Positions 11,309 to 23,171 of a stretch of DNA of 64,000 nucleotides are shown piece by piece. Made by a program: the position numbers and the translations under genes. The number at the start of each line of letters is the position of its first letter. The stretch's first letter is position 1. The DNA is from Branchiostoma floridae (Eukaryota > Chordata > Leptocardii > Amphioxiformes > Branchiostomatidae): assembly GCF_000003815.2 (NCBI RefSeq), contig NC_049995.1:1600632-1664631 (forward strand), in the 5' to 3' direction. The notes beneath the pieces are model-generated. The model was not told the DNA's origin and made no database searches. It saw only the letters and a list, made by a program, of their open reading frames with translations.

Positions 11309-12059
11309 CACACGTGCGCTGTGAGTGGTTCAAAACTACAGTTGCCACACCTGGGGCAATTACTGTCGTATTGAGGTCCTTTAGTGGCGCCAAATGGCAG
11401 CTCGCTCCAACCCTTGCGATTGAGCCCGGCCTATTGTAAGCTTCTCGCACATCAATCCCTGGCTGCCAAGAGAGAGTAGTCGGCCTACCCAATTAAATGA
11501 CAAGATAACAGTAACCATAACAGGTCCAAATCCTCGAACTGCTCACGTCTGAACCATGGTATTCTCTAATCTCATAACCCCGTCTATTACAGATCCACCG
11601 AGGAGTAGTGACAAGATACGTTCTTACCTAATACATGACACGTTAAGACACTAAACCATTCTGAGAGTTCTCCAATATGTAGTCTTACAGCACACTCCCT
11701 CCCATTGCGAATTCCTTTATCACACATGTTAGTTTCTCTGGAATACCATAGTGTAAACTTGTACGGCGATCACAGTGTAGGCCTGTGGACTATCATTGGC
11801 CTTTCGAAGTCCCCTTATGCGGTGAATGGTGAGAGGTTTATTATGGGCAACCTAGTTTCCAACATTTGTCCCAAGACCCATATCTAATATACCTTGCTCA
11901 CCATGCAATTAAACATAGGCACATTCAACAATCCCAGATCACTCTTCAATACGTGCACTCTGCAATGCAACCGATGAGGACTTTTTCCCTACGTTAAGTC
12001 CTCACAGAGCCGAGTGAACGAGTGTCACGAGACACTGTGTCCCTTTTACGTGATCGTGC

Positions 12060-12260
12060 TTCCCAAGTCACGTGCACCTTGAGTGTCGAGTCATCAAATT
12101 TGAAGTTTGGTGGAGCGGCCGTACTGATGCTCATGATCTCAAATTCCCTTGCATTGATTTTCAATCCGACTCTCCCTGACTGACGTCTATTGTCTCGTTA
12201 CTTGTTGTAGCTCCTCTTCACTATTCTCTATAAAGGCGATGTCGTCAGCAAAGATTTAAT
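12060..12260 (-). pseudogene. Decayed non-LTR retrotransposon reverse transcriptase fragment
   Basis: On the minus strand FADDIAFIENSEEELQQVT, then a stop/frameshift, then LKINAREFEIMSIST. This matches the catalytic palm of LINE reverse transcriptases (F/YADDI followed by GLKIN). The frame breaks within 30 codons and no flanking RT blocks are recognisable, so it is a fossil. Confidence 0.7.
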
Positions 12261-12728
12261 GACCTCTGAACTCCTGAGGTTGTGACCTCCTACGTAACAA
12301 TAAAATATGCATATATACAGACCTCACTCCCTCTGTGAAGTCATCGGCGCCATGTTGGATCACAACACATGCTCGTACAGCACACGACGATGTCATTGGT
12401 TAATTTAATTAACCTCCAATGTGGTCACCGGGGAACTCATATCTTAATTACCATGACTGCATCGTGGCGCCTGCCCAAGTCTATCAACTGATACCCCTGG
12501 GTATACACCTCGATACCAATTGTATCAATCCTGCCATTGCCAAATTGCTCACCTAACACACTAAATACGTCTATTTCATTCACGTAGCCCTTATATCCAT
12601 CATATGAATGCCGGCACGGTCGCCGACACTTTCATTCACGTAAGCCTATTGTGGATGACTTGCCTCCTGCACGTAACGCCTGTGAAACTCTTGTCTCACG
12701 TTCATTGCGTATCACATATCTTGTGTGA

Positions 12729-13130
12729 CGTGAGATTATCCAACCTCTGCACACCCGGTGTGATAAAACTGATATAGCGTCCCAGACGCAATATATCCAA
12801 TCTCAGCACACCCAGTGTGCTCGCTGCAAACTGCCATAGTCAAAGCTAAGGCCTAAGCAGCAACATAACTTACGTCCCAGACGTAAGATATCCAATCTCA
12901 GCACACCCAGTGTGCTCGCTGCAAACTGCCATAGTCAAAGCTAAAGCCTAAGCAGCAACATAACTTACGTCCCAGACGCAAGATATCCAATCTCAGCACA
13001 CCCAGTGTGCTCGCTGCAAACTGCCATAGTCAAAGCTAAGGCCTAAGCAGCAGCATAACTTACGTCCCAGACGCAAGATATCCAATCTCAGCACACCCAG
13101 TGTGCTCGCTGCAAACTGCTGTAGTCAGAG
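12729..13130. repeat. 95-bp tandem repeat, 4 copies plus a degenerate one
   Basis: CGTCCCAGACG recurs at 12778, 12873, 12968 and 13063, exactly 95 bp apart. Each unit holds CACACCCAGTGTGCTCGCTG, which contains a CACACCCAGTGTG dyad. Copies are almost identical. A diverged half-unit lies at 12729-12777. Confidence 0.95.
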
Positions 13131-14062
13131 AACGCCCGGCGTAAGGGGACCAACAGCAAAGCAGCCGACGTCACGAGCTGGTTTCTTCGAGCAGTATTAA
13201 CAGACACTGAGTCAACCAGGTGCATACGCGCGCCACGTGTGCACAATCTACCGACGTCCCATCCACATGCAAATTTTATGGCGGCGCTCTCTGCTCCTGT
13301 AGGATGGTAACTCTGGCGACAAAATCGCTGACTCTGGCTGTGAGTTATTGTGGTAGCTGTCGTTGCCATGATTCCCATGTCCGTCTGCCTGCTTGGGTTG
13401 TCGTCGTTGTTCTCATGTTGTCGTCGTTGTCCTCTCCTCTATGAAATGATTGTCGACTTCTGTGAAGATCTACAGTTTGATAACGACATAAGAACACCAC
13501 ACGTTAGACTTTGCTGCATTCCGCTCAAATGCAGCGCTACCCCCAACCCAAGCAAGCTTCCGCCACGCGAAGCTAGATCGGGCAACGTCGTGGACGCACG
13601 GGAAGCTCGACTTGAATTGTCCACCCAGCTACCAAACTGAATACGTGATAAACCCACCCGGAGACCCAAATCTAGACAGCACACTACCTCAGAAATGCAA
13701 ATCAGCCCCAGGTGCGCCCCATTCTCGCCGACAACTCAAACGTGGAACAAATTGACAGCAAAATGCGAAAAAGACAATTCCCTGCACAAAGTGTTACCAC
13801 TGCGACACCCCAAACCTTTCAGGTGGAAACTGTGCTAAACTCTGCTTCATCAGTACACGTGGCGTAGGGTTTCTCTGCACTGCTGCCAACACGACCCTGC
13901 TTGTGTCTTCTTGCTGCGGATGTCTCCGGGAGAATGGCAGAAGGGATTATGCACGCCGCCTTATATGGTATTATTTGATCACATGATTTCGGTTGACCAA
14001 TGATCGTGCAGTGTGAATAGTTGTACAATAAACCATGGTACCAAACAAAGGGGTACGGCGAC

Positions 14063-15650
14063 GCAGATTTCCGTTTCGTAAACCGACGTTGCCTTCGAGA
14101 AGCGTCGTTGCCAAATTTTAGAACCCTCGTTGCCTTTTTAACCGACGATGCCATTTCCGAGCGACCGATCTTGAATTCCGAGTGCTCGCGGCATGTTCGT
14201 GAAGTTTCCGTAGCTTCTCGGGAAGTTTCTATAATTCATGAGGGCCAGATCTTGCTCCACTGTGGGAAGAAGATCAGTAAAGACCTTCTCAGTCGGACTG
14301 TAACTCTGTCTTCTACTTTGCTGAGGTGTACCGAAGCGTCACATGACGATATACGTACACCATTTTGTGAGTAAATTTGGCCAGAGTGCCATGTAGATAG
14401 ACTGGAGTCATTGGTTATGTAGGATTTTTCTCCGACTCTAACACTAACAGTAGAGGGGGGTGGACTGAAGTCACCGGATTGGAAATTGGTAAAGGTTACT
14501 GACCAATTCTGGACTGGATCAAGGAAGGGTTTGGGCACTTTGGAAGGAACTTTTAAGATATTTCTGGGTTGCATCTAAGGTTAGGGATAGAACCTGATTT
14601 GTACCTCTTCCACCCTCACCACATTTTTTGGAACAGTCCATTATTGAAGGAGGGGCTGGTAACACAAACAAGCGGCAGGCATTGTCATTCACGTACGGTG
14701 TTAGTGGAGTTGGGAGTCAGTAAGTCAGAGTCTGACAAACTGAATCACAACGTCACCAACACCTTTTTTTCAGTAGACGCTAGAGCATATAGCAGACAAT
14801 AGCTGTTGTACTTGTAAATGTACTAGGCTCTTACGGTCAGGTCGATAATGTATGTATGTATTTGACACTTCTCACATGCATGGCATTACATTGATGCACA
14901 TGTGCGATCGCGACCTGATTCAAATGTCGGATTTACATACAGATGAAGTCTGGTAACAAAAGAAATAAATTTGTGGACACTTTGCCCCTTCTTACACTAA
15001 TTCACCCTTCGTGTAGACATAAGAAGTAATAACTTTGATACAAGCGCTTAGAAATAAAGCACATCTTTAATAACATGATAATATAATATATTTATTGCAA
15101 ACTCATGCCCGAAGGCTAATTGCAAAAATACATGTATGAAAGTACAATGATGATAATGATATTGAATAGGGGTCATCAACTAGTGATACTTCTAATATTT
15201 CTTATGCATACTGTTGTATTGTCAGCATACCGATATCCCATATATAAATATAATGCACTAACCCAGCCACTCCAACTAACATCTGTTTTGAATAAAGAAC
15301 AGTATCCTGTACAACTCAAAGTCAAGACCTGCTTATTCCAGCCTCCCTTACAGTACGTAACAGCACAACACATTTCTGTTCTTCCACAAGTTGCGAGAAA
15401 AGTAGAATAAGAAAAGGTTTGAGCGATGATAGAGAACCAGCGCCAGAGTCACATGCTTCGAGGGGTGCAATTACCCACAATACTAAGAGTTCCGAGAATT
15501 AACGAAAATTTCACGAACATGCCGCGAGCACTCGGAATTCACGATCGGTCGCTCGGAAATGGCATCGTCGGTTTAAAAGGCAACGAGGGTTCTAAAATTT
15601 GGCAACGACGCTTCTCGAAGGCAACGACGGTTTACGAAACGGAAATCTGC
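14063..15650. repeat. Pair of 141-bp inverted repeats bracketing 1.3 kb
   Basis: Segment 14063-14203 recurs as reverse complement at 15510-15650 with 3 mismatches in 141 positions by eye (about 98%). Landmarks: GCAGATTTCCGTTTCGTAAA at the outer ends, CATGTTCGTGAA inside. The 1306 bp between has no convincing ORF. Either the TIRs of one element or two opposed insertions of the same repeat. Confidence 0.85.
15091..15125 (-). repeat. Short dispersed motif, possible retroelement 3' end
   Basis: ATTGCAAACTCATGCCCGAA then GGCTAATTGCAA; a close variant lies at 21783-21814. Read on the minus strand it ends TTGCAATAAA, like a short retroelement tail. Only the shared motif is certain. Confidence 0.4.
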
Positions 15651-18127
15651 TACGGCGACGGACCGGCTCACCAAAACGAGGCTCGCCTCATGGTTTTCGC
15701 TAAGGATGACGGATACCCGGAAGTGGTACGCGCGGTATATTTAAATCGGGGAGCCCTTTCCTTATACCCCCTTCACAATAGGCGATCGGAAGACTAGTTT
15801 ACGAACTCTGAATGACATTTTCGTGAGTAGGACGTCCGGTGTTCTCACGATCATCTTGCGATTTTTACGGATCGCCGGCAGTTTTCAGGAGTCTTACGAC
15901 GGTCGCGGTGCAGCGAAACATGTTCTTAACATATGCGACTAGTCGAAGGAAATCTCCAAAATCGCACAGCTCGTTACCGAGTCGCAAATTGTGCGTACAA
16001 ATCGTGCGTACCTTGCAAGGGTATCGGTCAATAGTCTTGCGTCAATCCAACGAGTGAAGACCGATAGGCGAGCAAAGACATAGTTATTAATCATCGAGCG
16101 CAAATCGGATGGCGAACGCCCGTCAGTTGGGCAACGTTCGGGCGACGTTCGCCCGACTTCCGTTTGTTTACAAATATTGAATTTCTGGGAATGTGAGGGT
16201 AATTCTAACATTGTGGCCGCTGTGGCAGTATGTAGGCTGGCTTTGTGACACACTTTCTTTTCTTGCGTCATTTCTATCATGCCCGCGCATTCCATTCATT
16301 GGTTAAAAAAATTACGACAACAAAATAAGCAACATTTATTGATCTCTTGCCTTTTTTGAGGAACGTTTTGTGTTACCTTGTCCGCGTGCAAGAGGTCATG
16401 GGAGGTTTATTATCATAGATTTATTCACCGTCGATCTCACGAGCCTCGCGTATATGTGAGGGGGACAGTTTTGAGGCGAAAAATACGCAAGACCATCTTA
16501 AGATCTTAAAATCAGCCGACCTTCCTGCGATCGCGAAGAACGTCCGAAGATCGTATATAATGTGAAGGGGGTATTAGCGATATACATGATATCCAAATAG
16601 ATCTACCGATCTTCCGGCTGCAGGATCGCTATATAGGCGAAGTCAGGCTAACTTTAAACGATGCCAATATGTTGGGAAGCTTTTATGCTATGGAAAAAAT
16701 CTAAAAACATGAAATTTCAACGAAATAAAATACCATGTTAGTAACAGATGGCATAGCTCTTACTTCAAGGGGCTTTGCCATACAAAGGAGAAGAAGAAAA
16801 GTCAATTTTTCAGAATTTGTGAGAATAAATGTTGTTTGTATTTGTAAACATCTGGTGAAAGTATATCTCTTTAACTTTATTTGAATTGTAACAAAACAAT
16901 ACAGTATGCTGCACCAGGCAGCAAGATGCTGATGTATATTTCTCATCAATTGAAATTGTTATTTCCAAGAAATTATCAAAACATCTTGGATTTTCTGTAC
17001 TGTGCTAAAAAAGACATGGCTACAATTTTTCAACATCAATTCATGTACAAAAATAGAAGTCAAACGGAAATACAGGCCAAATGTTCCTTATTGGATTCCT
17101 TTATTACTACTAAGGCTAGGGTTAAGATTTGGCTAAGGTTTGTTTCTAAGCTGGACAAATTTGGTATCAACATTTACAAGTATCTTCAAAGCATTTCTAT
17201 TACTGTTGCATCACCATAATCAGTGCAAAACAAGATACACATCAGATACAGACTTTTGTTTTGGTTCACTTTTTAATCTGCAATAAGATAAACACATGAA
17301 AAAATTGCCTCAAGCTGGTTATTTCTTATTGGACATACATGTAGCTGTTACAAGTTCACACAAGCACTATGATAGCAAAGTACCAACAGATATGTGGAAA
17401 ATATATGATTTCATACATTCTATCAATGTTACATTACACTGTGTAAAGTTGGTCTATATTTCATACATAACCCAGCATTGTTTTACTCAATGAAACAACA
17501 TTCTATTACAGGAAATGCTCATGAATAGAATTCCTAATGCCAAAGATAGCAATACTGTTTCAATACATCATTGCAAATGTTAAAACCAACAAACACAAAA
17601 TATCAATGACTTTCAATTTGATAACTTTCAAAACACTGGCAAAGTAGTGCTTCATTGTACTATATATAAGAATAAATAAATAGCATTGATAATAAATATG
17701 TACCATCTTAGAGTTAGTTCTGAAATCAACAATTATAAAACTTAAAAATGGACTATTTTAAAACATGTACTTCTGTAAAAGGGAGAAAATGGAGTGTTGG
17801 CAGTAGTTTTAAGTTCACGGTTGAAACTGCCATGCAGGGTTTTTCTGTTAAAGGCCAAATATTTGCAATCACTTCAAGCCTGCAGTTACACGTACTTCAT
17901 TACTGCAAAAAAACACAAAAACACTGCGAACATTACCCATTTACAATATACAATAAGGACATGTACACTGTATATGAAACAACTTTACAAATCATTGCAT
18001 TGAAAATCTAAAACTCTGGATAAAATACCATGATATTCTCAAATTACGAATAAATTATAAATATGCCTATGTTTGCATTCAACTCCTTTGTTAAGAAGGT
18101 ACATCATCATGTCAGAACTAAAAGTCT
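15651..18127. other. CG-rich then AT-rich stretch without recognised genes
   Basis: 15651-16640 is CG-rich with CGATC-type words and no coding signal. 16641-18127 is AT-rich and could be a long minus-strand 3' UTR of the candidate ending at 18128; TTTATT (minus AATAAA) occurs near 16876 and 17098. Confidence 0.35.
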
Positions 18128-20734
18128 TCATTGTTCAACTTGCTTCCACCGCTGAGCAGACACCATCTGCAAAAAAGAAAATATTTCACAGTGGAAAGTT
18201 TATAAAGACTTATTGAACTATCATACTCTTCAATTCTACTAATAGACACTGTACTTTGATATGGTGTGAGTCACCATACACCACTTGAATAGCCAGATAC
18301 ATAATCTATGTGTGAGGGGAAGGGGGGCAGGGTATGCCTTGCAGTGTTCACAACATTATATTTCTATACAGACAGCTGTTATAAAATCAGAAATCTGCAA
18401 TGTATTAAATTCAGTGCTTTACAATATTTTGTTACTTTATCCTTATAGCCAAAAAATCAGTTTGTAAGCAAAGCTACTTATGCACTCAAGTGATATATGC
18501 AGCACACAACAAATATGCTTAAGTTCCATTTACTATCAGAGTAAGAATCAGAGTCTATATATCTTCATCCAAAAAGTAAATTGACTTGATATTCATCTTA
18601 GTAAGTGTCTCTCTGTAGACTAATATATATATAGTGAAGATACAAGTACTAATGACCCACTAGTATAGATATTGTTTCCTTTCAGGATGACTTCAATATG
18701 TATGTTGTTTGACCACTAATTAACTTAAGTCTATATTTCTTTACCAAAAGCATGTATCTCCTCAATCACCCCATATATAATGAAGAAAAAGGAATTCTAA
18801 ATCCAATGATTACTATAGCTTGAGGCAATCAAGTAGCATATCACTTAGCCATGGAATACTGAGAAGTTAAACCACATTCAAATTAATATAGCCAGCATGT
18901 TAACATGTACTTTCAAAGTCTATATTTCTTAGTCAGAAGCGAGGCTTGAATTGATATTCCCTCATAAGTTATAGACATACAAGTAATATTGACTATTTCT
19001 TGATTAAAAAAAAATGAGACATGTTTTCCTGAGTCCAGGGCATTTCTGAAAGGGCTCACTGTAAACAAGAATACAAGCAAAATTTGGCCCAACTTGCAAT
19101 GAGTATATTGCTTGAATCAAAAGCATGGATTTACTTCATGTTCCTAGATATACTGGAAAGATATATGTACTATTGATTCTTACTAGTTTTTGAAAAATCA
19201 GACATGATTTTATATTTCCGTGGAATTTTGGAATGGAGCTAGGTGTCAGTAATGTAACAGCTGAAATTTACCTCAAGTTCCAAAAGCTATATTTTTTCAT
19301 CAAAAGCATGGATTGACTTGAGATTCCAATATATGTTGGAGACATATACGTACTATTGATTATTGCAAATGTTTTTTGAAATCAGACAAGTTTTTCTATT
19401 TCTGTCTATTTTCTGAATGTGACTGGGTAGCAATAACACAAGAGGTCAAATATAGGTCAACTTTGGATGAGTATTTTTCTTCATCAAAAGTATGGATTGA
19501 CTTGAGATTCCAAAATATGTTGGAGACATATACGTACTATTGATTATTGCTATTTTTTTCCAAATCAGAGAAGATTTTGTATTTCCGGGGAATTTATGAA
19601 TGTGGGTGGGTGTCAATGACAGAAGAGGTCAAATATAGGTCAACTTTGGATGAGTATTTTTCTTGATCAAAAGTATGGATTGACTTGAGATTCCAAAATA
19701 TGTTGGAGACATATACGTACTATTGATTATTGCTATTTTTTTCCAAATCAGAGAAGATTTTGCATTTCCGGGGAATTTATGAATGTGGGTGGGTGTCAAT
19801 GACAGAAGAGGTCAAATATAGGTCAACTTTGGATGACTATTTTTCTTGATCAAAAGTATGGATTGAGTTGACATTCCAATATATGTTGGAGACATATAAG
19901 TACTATTGATTATTGCTATTTTTTTCCAAATCAGAGAAGATTTTGTATTTCCGGGGAATTTATGAATGTGGGTGGGTGTTGATGACAGAAGAGGTCAAAT
20001 ATAGGTCAACTTTGGATGACTATTTTTCTTCATCAAAAGTATGGATTGAATTGATATTCCTATATATGTTGGAGACATATACATACTATTGATTATTGCT
20101 ATTTTTTTCAAAATCAGAGAAGATTTTGTATTTCCGGGGATTTTTTTAATGAGGCTGGGTGTGAGTCATACAGGAGGTCAATTGAAGGTCAACTTCCAGT
20201 GTTTTTATTTCTTCATCAAAAGCCTACATTTGCTTCATATTCCGTCATATGCTGCAAAAATATATCTATTAATGATACAAACTACCTCTGTAAGGTTTAC
20301 ATTAGTTGATCACATCCCTGGGACATGTTGAAGTTACCACACTTCTGAATAGTGGGGAGGGGGGCTACTACACACGATGTCAACTTCAAAAATCATTTTC
20401 TCAAGATCGGCCTGGCCGATTGACTTCAAATTTTCTGTGTTAATAGAGTCTATTGAGTTCTGACAAAGGGTTATACTCAAAGATAGCTATGTATTACCGT
20501 AACCATTTAGGACTTTCAAAATGGCAAAAAATGTACTTTCTGTATATAATCACAAGATACAACACGTGAAAGAAGAGCGATCGGCACTTAACACAGTACA
20601 TATAGCATACCAAATGAAACACTGTTTTATCCCCTATCCATACGCACCTTCCATGTATCGGCACACGGCTGAATAAACGCACAGTCCCCGGGGTTCTTCA
20701 GCATGTCAATCCTCCGGAATCTGGCCGGCGCCAT
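18128..20734 (-). CDS. Candidate two-exon minus-strand gene for a 41-aa peptide (or part of a larger gene)
   Basis: Exon 1 is 20734-20648 and starts at AAAATGGCG, a favourable initiation context; it encodes MAPARFRRIDMLKNPGDCAF and IQPCADTWK, then donor AAG|GTGCGT, phase 0. A strong acceptor TTTTCTTTTTTGCAG at 18167 opens a phase-0 frame MVSAQRWKQVEQ and TGA at 18128. Joined, 41 aa. The intron carries the 183-bp satellite. Family not recognised; other exons could lie between, and the join is my inference. Confidence 0.35.
18540..20280. repeat. 183-bp satellite array, about 9-10 copies
   Basis: TATTGATTATTGCTATTTTT-type landmarks fall at about 18991, 19174, 19357, 19541, 19724, 19907 and 20090, that is every 183-184 bp. 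Each unit has TTCATCAAAAGCATGGATTG, TGTTGGAGACATAT and GAGGTCAAATATAGGTCAAC. Central copies (19440-20130) are nearly identical and outer copies decay, the usual sign of homogenisation at the centre. Confidence 0.93.
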
Positions 20735-20811
20735 TTTGCTGAGGCACGCCTGATCCTTCCCGTCAGCCTTTGTAGCCGCACCCCTTTGATTGCAACACCA
20801 TGAATAAACTA

Positions 20812-21632
20812 CAGTCAAACCTGCCCGAGCGACCACCTCTTCTCAGCGACCACCTGGCCATTTCGACCGCTTTTTCTCGGTCCGATTTTTTTTCCTATTG
20901 ACGTAAGCATTAAGCGACCATTTCTCAACGACCACCTGGCCAACGCGACCGCGACCGGCCCAAACTGGGCCCCTTAACGACCGCATCATTTTCAAAATTG
21001 AGGTTTTCATCGATTTTTTATGATAACTAGCGCGATTTTGTGCCGAAATCGACCAGTTTGCGTTGGATTTTGACTGCCATTACGATGTTATGTTTAGAAT
21101 AAAGATTGCGGCGGTCAATGGGTGGGTCAATGGGGCAGTCTACTGTAACATGGGAGGAAATTTCTAAGAAAGATCTGTGTAGCTCATACCTTTTAAAGAA
21201 AGATCTGTGTGAGTCCTTTTGTCCAACTGTACTGTACATTCACCCTTGGGTAAGTACGCTATTGGGACGTACCGGGCATAGAATTCGAAAGGTGTACCGT
21301 AGTTATTTCAGATACGGCGATCAAGAACACAGCGACGCATAAAGGCTTGTATGGTAACTGACAGCATCAAAGTTCCCTTACTGTCTAAAACGTTGGTGTA
21401 AAAATATAATACTGTATCGTATAAAAGCTGGGGTGAAACTTTACAATTTACAGTGTGCGTGTTGCTTCTTTGCGTGCGTGCAGTGTGCTTGCTATTTGCC
21501 ATTAAACACAACGGAAACCGTTATACTTTGCATAGGTCATGATTTGAGTCGATACTCTTCTCAGCGACCACCTGTCCAAATCGACCGTTTTTGTCCGGTC
21601 CCCCGGGTGGTCGTCTTGGGCAGGTTTGACTG
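20812..21632. mobile_element. TIR element (821 bp), TA target duplication
   Basis: Left end CAGTCAAACCTGCCCGAGCG ACCACC, right end inverted GGTGGTCGTCTTGGGCAGGTTTGACTG, flanked by TA at 20810-20811 and 21633-21634. Subterminal CAGCGACCACCTG motifs occur at both ends. No transposase; a non-autonomous Tc1/mariner- or piggyBac-type element, family not assignable by eye. Internal direct duplication of AAAGAAAGATCTGTGT at about 21168 and 21195. Confidence 0.85.
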
Positions 21633-21782
21633 TAATTGTTGTCTATGGTTATCCGACGAATTAGTACGCCATAAAGGTAGTTGATGACTGTTACGAAGTT
21701 GATACATTGTAATACATTGTAATCAGTTTCTAATAACTACAGATCGTAAGTAGATATCAATTTTCGCAACCGTGAGTTTTTA

Positions 21783-21814
21783 TATTGCAAGTTCTTGCCC
21801 GATGGCTAATTGCA
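21783..21814 (-). repeat. Second copy of the TTGCAA-bounded motif
   Basis: ATTGCAAGTTCTTGCCCGAT then GGCTAATTGCAA, same orientation as 15091-15125. Confidence 0.4.
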
Positions 21815-22764
21815 AGTAAAAAAAAAGTGACAGACTAACAGTATACAGTAGTAACAGAAGCGACTAACTTAAGTGATACGTACATTCAAATAAACAAAAC
21901 AAAAAAACTTAAGCTATTGGCCATGGGTTTGACTTCTTTTTCGGAGACAGTAGAGGACGAAGGAGCCCTCCTTTTCGATAATGTGTGGTTTTTGTGATGT
22001 AAACGTGGGGAGATAAGGGTGGGATTTGGTGGCCTCTTTAAAACGCTACTTTCTTTCTTGATCATAGGAGGGACAGTTTGAAATGAAATGGGGTTCGTCT
22101 TCTACTGCATCCAATGTAACGTCACAGTATTTACAAGTTTTAAAAATAACGCAGTGCCTCCACAGTAACTCCAGAGTGCCCCCGCAGTGCCTCCATCATG
22201 CCATCACCATTCACGCTAATGTCAGTTTCAAGATTATACGTATGTTTGATGATCTGTTACCTATATTGCACCAAGTATCAATAAGTAAGTATCAAAATTG
22301 AACATCCTTTCAACACTCACAAATCTATTCCGATGCTTTTCTAATCATTTGACATCATCCCGACATCCGGGTGCACAATCTACAGCGGACGAACTCCAAC
22401 GTACCTCAAGGGTGTGCCTAAACACTTCAAACAACCTCAAACGACTCTAATATGCAGTGTACATGGGACAACGACATTGTGTGGCTTTATGGATATATCA
22501 TTCATGCATTTATAAATAAACTATTTACCAATCATTTGGAGTTAGTCAGCTGATTTCAAGATCAAAGCACATTGAGGCTGAAATTGACAATGCATAGAAT
22601 TTTCAAATCTCTTTTCGATGCCTTTCTAATGGTCATTTTTTTGATAAATTGACAACGCTGCGAATAAACCAAACCCCTCCATCTGAACTTGAAACGCAAC
22701 AGGGCCACGCGTCAGTGAGAGTGCAAGAGAAACGTGACTAAAATCGCGCAGAGGTGCCTCCGTG

Positions 22765-22961
22765 TACTCTCCAAGCAGAGGTTAGGCTCCGGCTTTTTTT
22801 AACGTTTTTTTTAGTCGTTTTTATCGGGCTTTCTATTTTCTCATTTTTCTTGAAGTACTTGACACAGCAAGATTAAATAAAAAAAGAAAAGGCCCGATAA
22901 AAACGACTAAAAAAAAAACGTTAAAAAAAACAGCCGGAGCCTAACCTCTGCTTGGAGAGTA
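22765..22961. mobile_element. Hairpin MITE (197 bp) with 8-bp duplication
   Basis: Left arm starts TACTCTCCAAGCAGAGGTTA GGCTCCGGC; the right arm is its near-perfect reverse complement. Arms of about 75 bp include AACG(T)n AGTCGTTTTTATCGGGC. Flanks CCTCCGTG (22757-22764) and CCTCCGCG (22962-22969) look like an 8-bp target duplication with one change, suggesting a hAT relative. Confidence 0.85.
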
Positions 22962-23094
22962 CCTCCGCGCTCCGTGAACAAACTCGGCAACCTGCCTCCA
23001 CTTGGTGTGTCGGCCACGGTAACGTTACATAAGGTCAGAGGTCAGGAGACGCTGCTGAACAGTAGATCCAACATCTAACAGGGCCGGGTCCTGG

Positions 23095-23151
23095 CCTATA
23101 AGTTAGTATAACGTTTCATCTGTCACCTCACCGCCCAGACAGCATCACACC
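23095..23151 (+). promoter_or_regulatory. Possible core promoter / 5' UTR of Kelch gene
   Basis: CCTATAAGTTAG (TATA-like) lies about 55 bp upstream of the proposed ATG at 23152, followed by TCACCTCACCGCCCAGACAG. No poly-pyrimidine acceptor lies between, so the start of transcription may be here. Weak evidence. Confidence 0.3.
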
Positions 23152-23171
23152 ATGGCAGCCAAGAAGTCTTG
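23152..23171 (+). CDS. Kelch gene exon 1 (start codon)
   Basis: CACCATGGCAGCC is a strong initiation context. MAAKKS plus two bases TG, donor TTG|GTAACT. The phase (2) fits exon 2, which begins with one base T, completing TGT (Cys). Short, so this is the least certain exon. Confidence 0.55.

Noticed and set aside
13088-13378. 96-codon minus-strand ORF next to the 95-bp repeat
   Set aside because: Partly overlaps the tandem array and has no recognisable motif or splice support.
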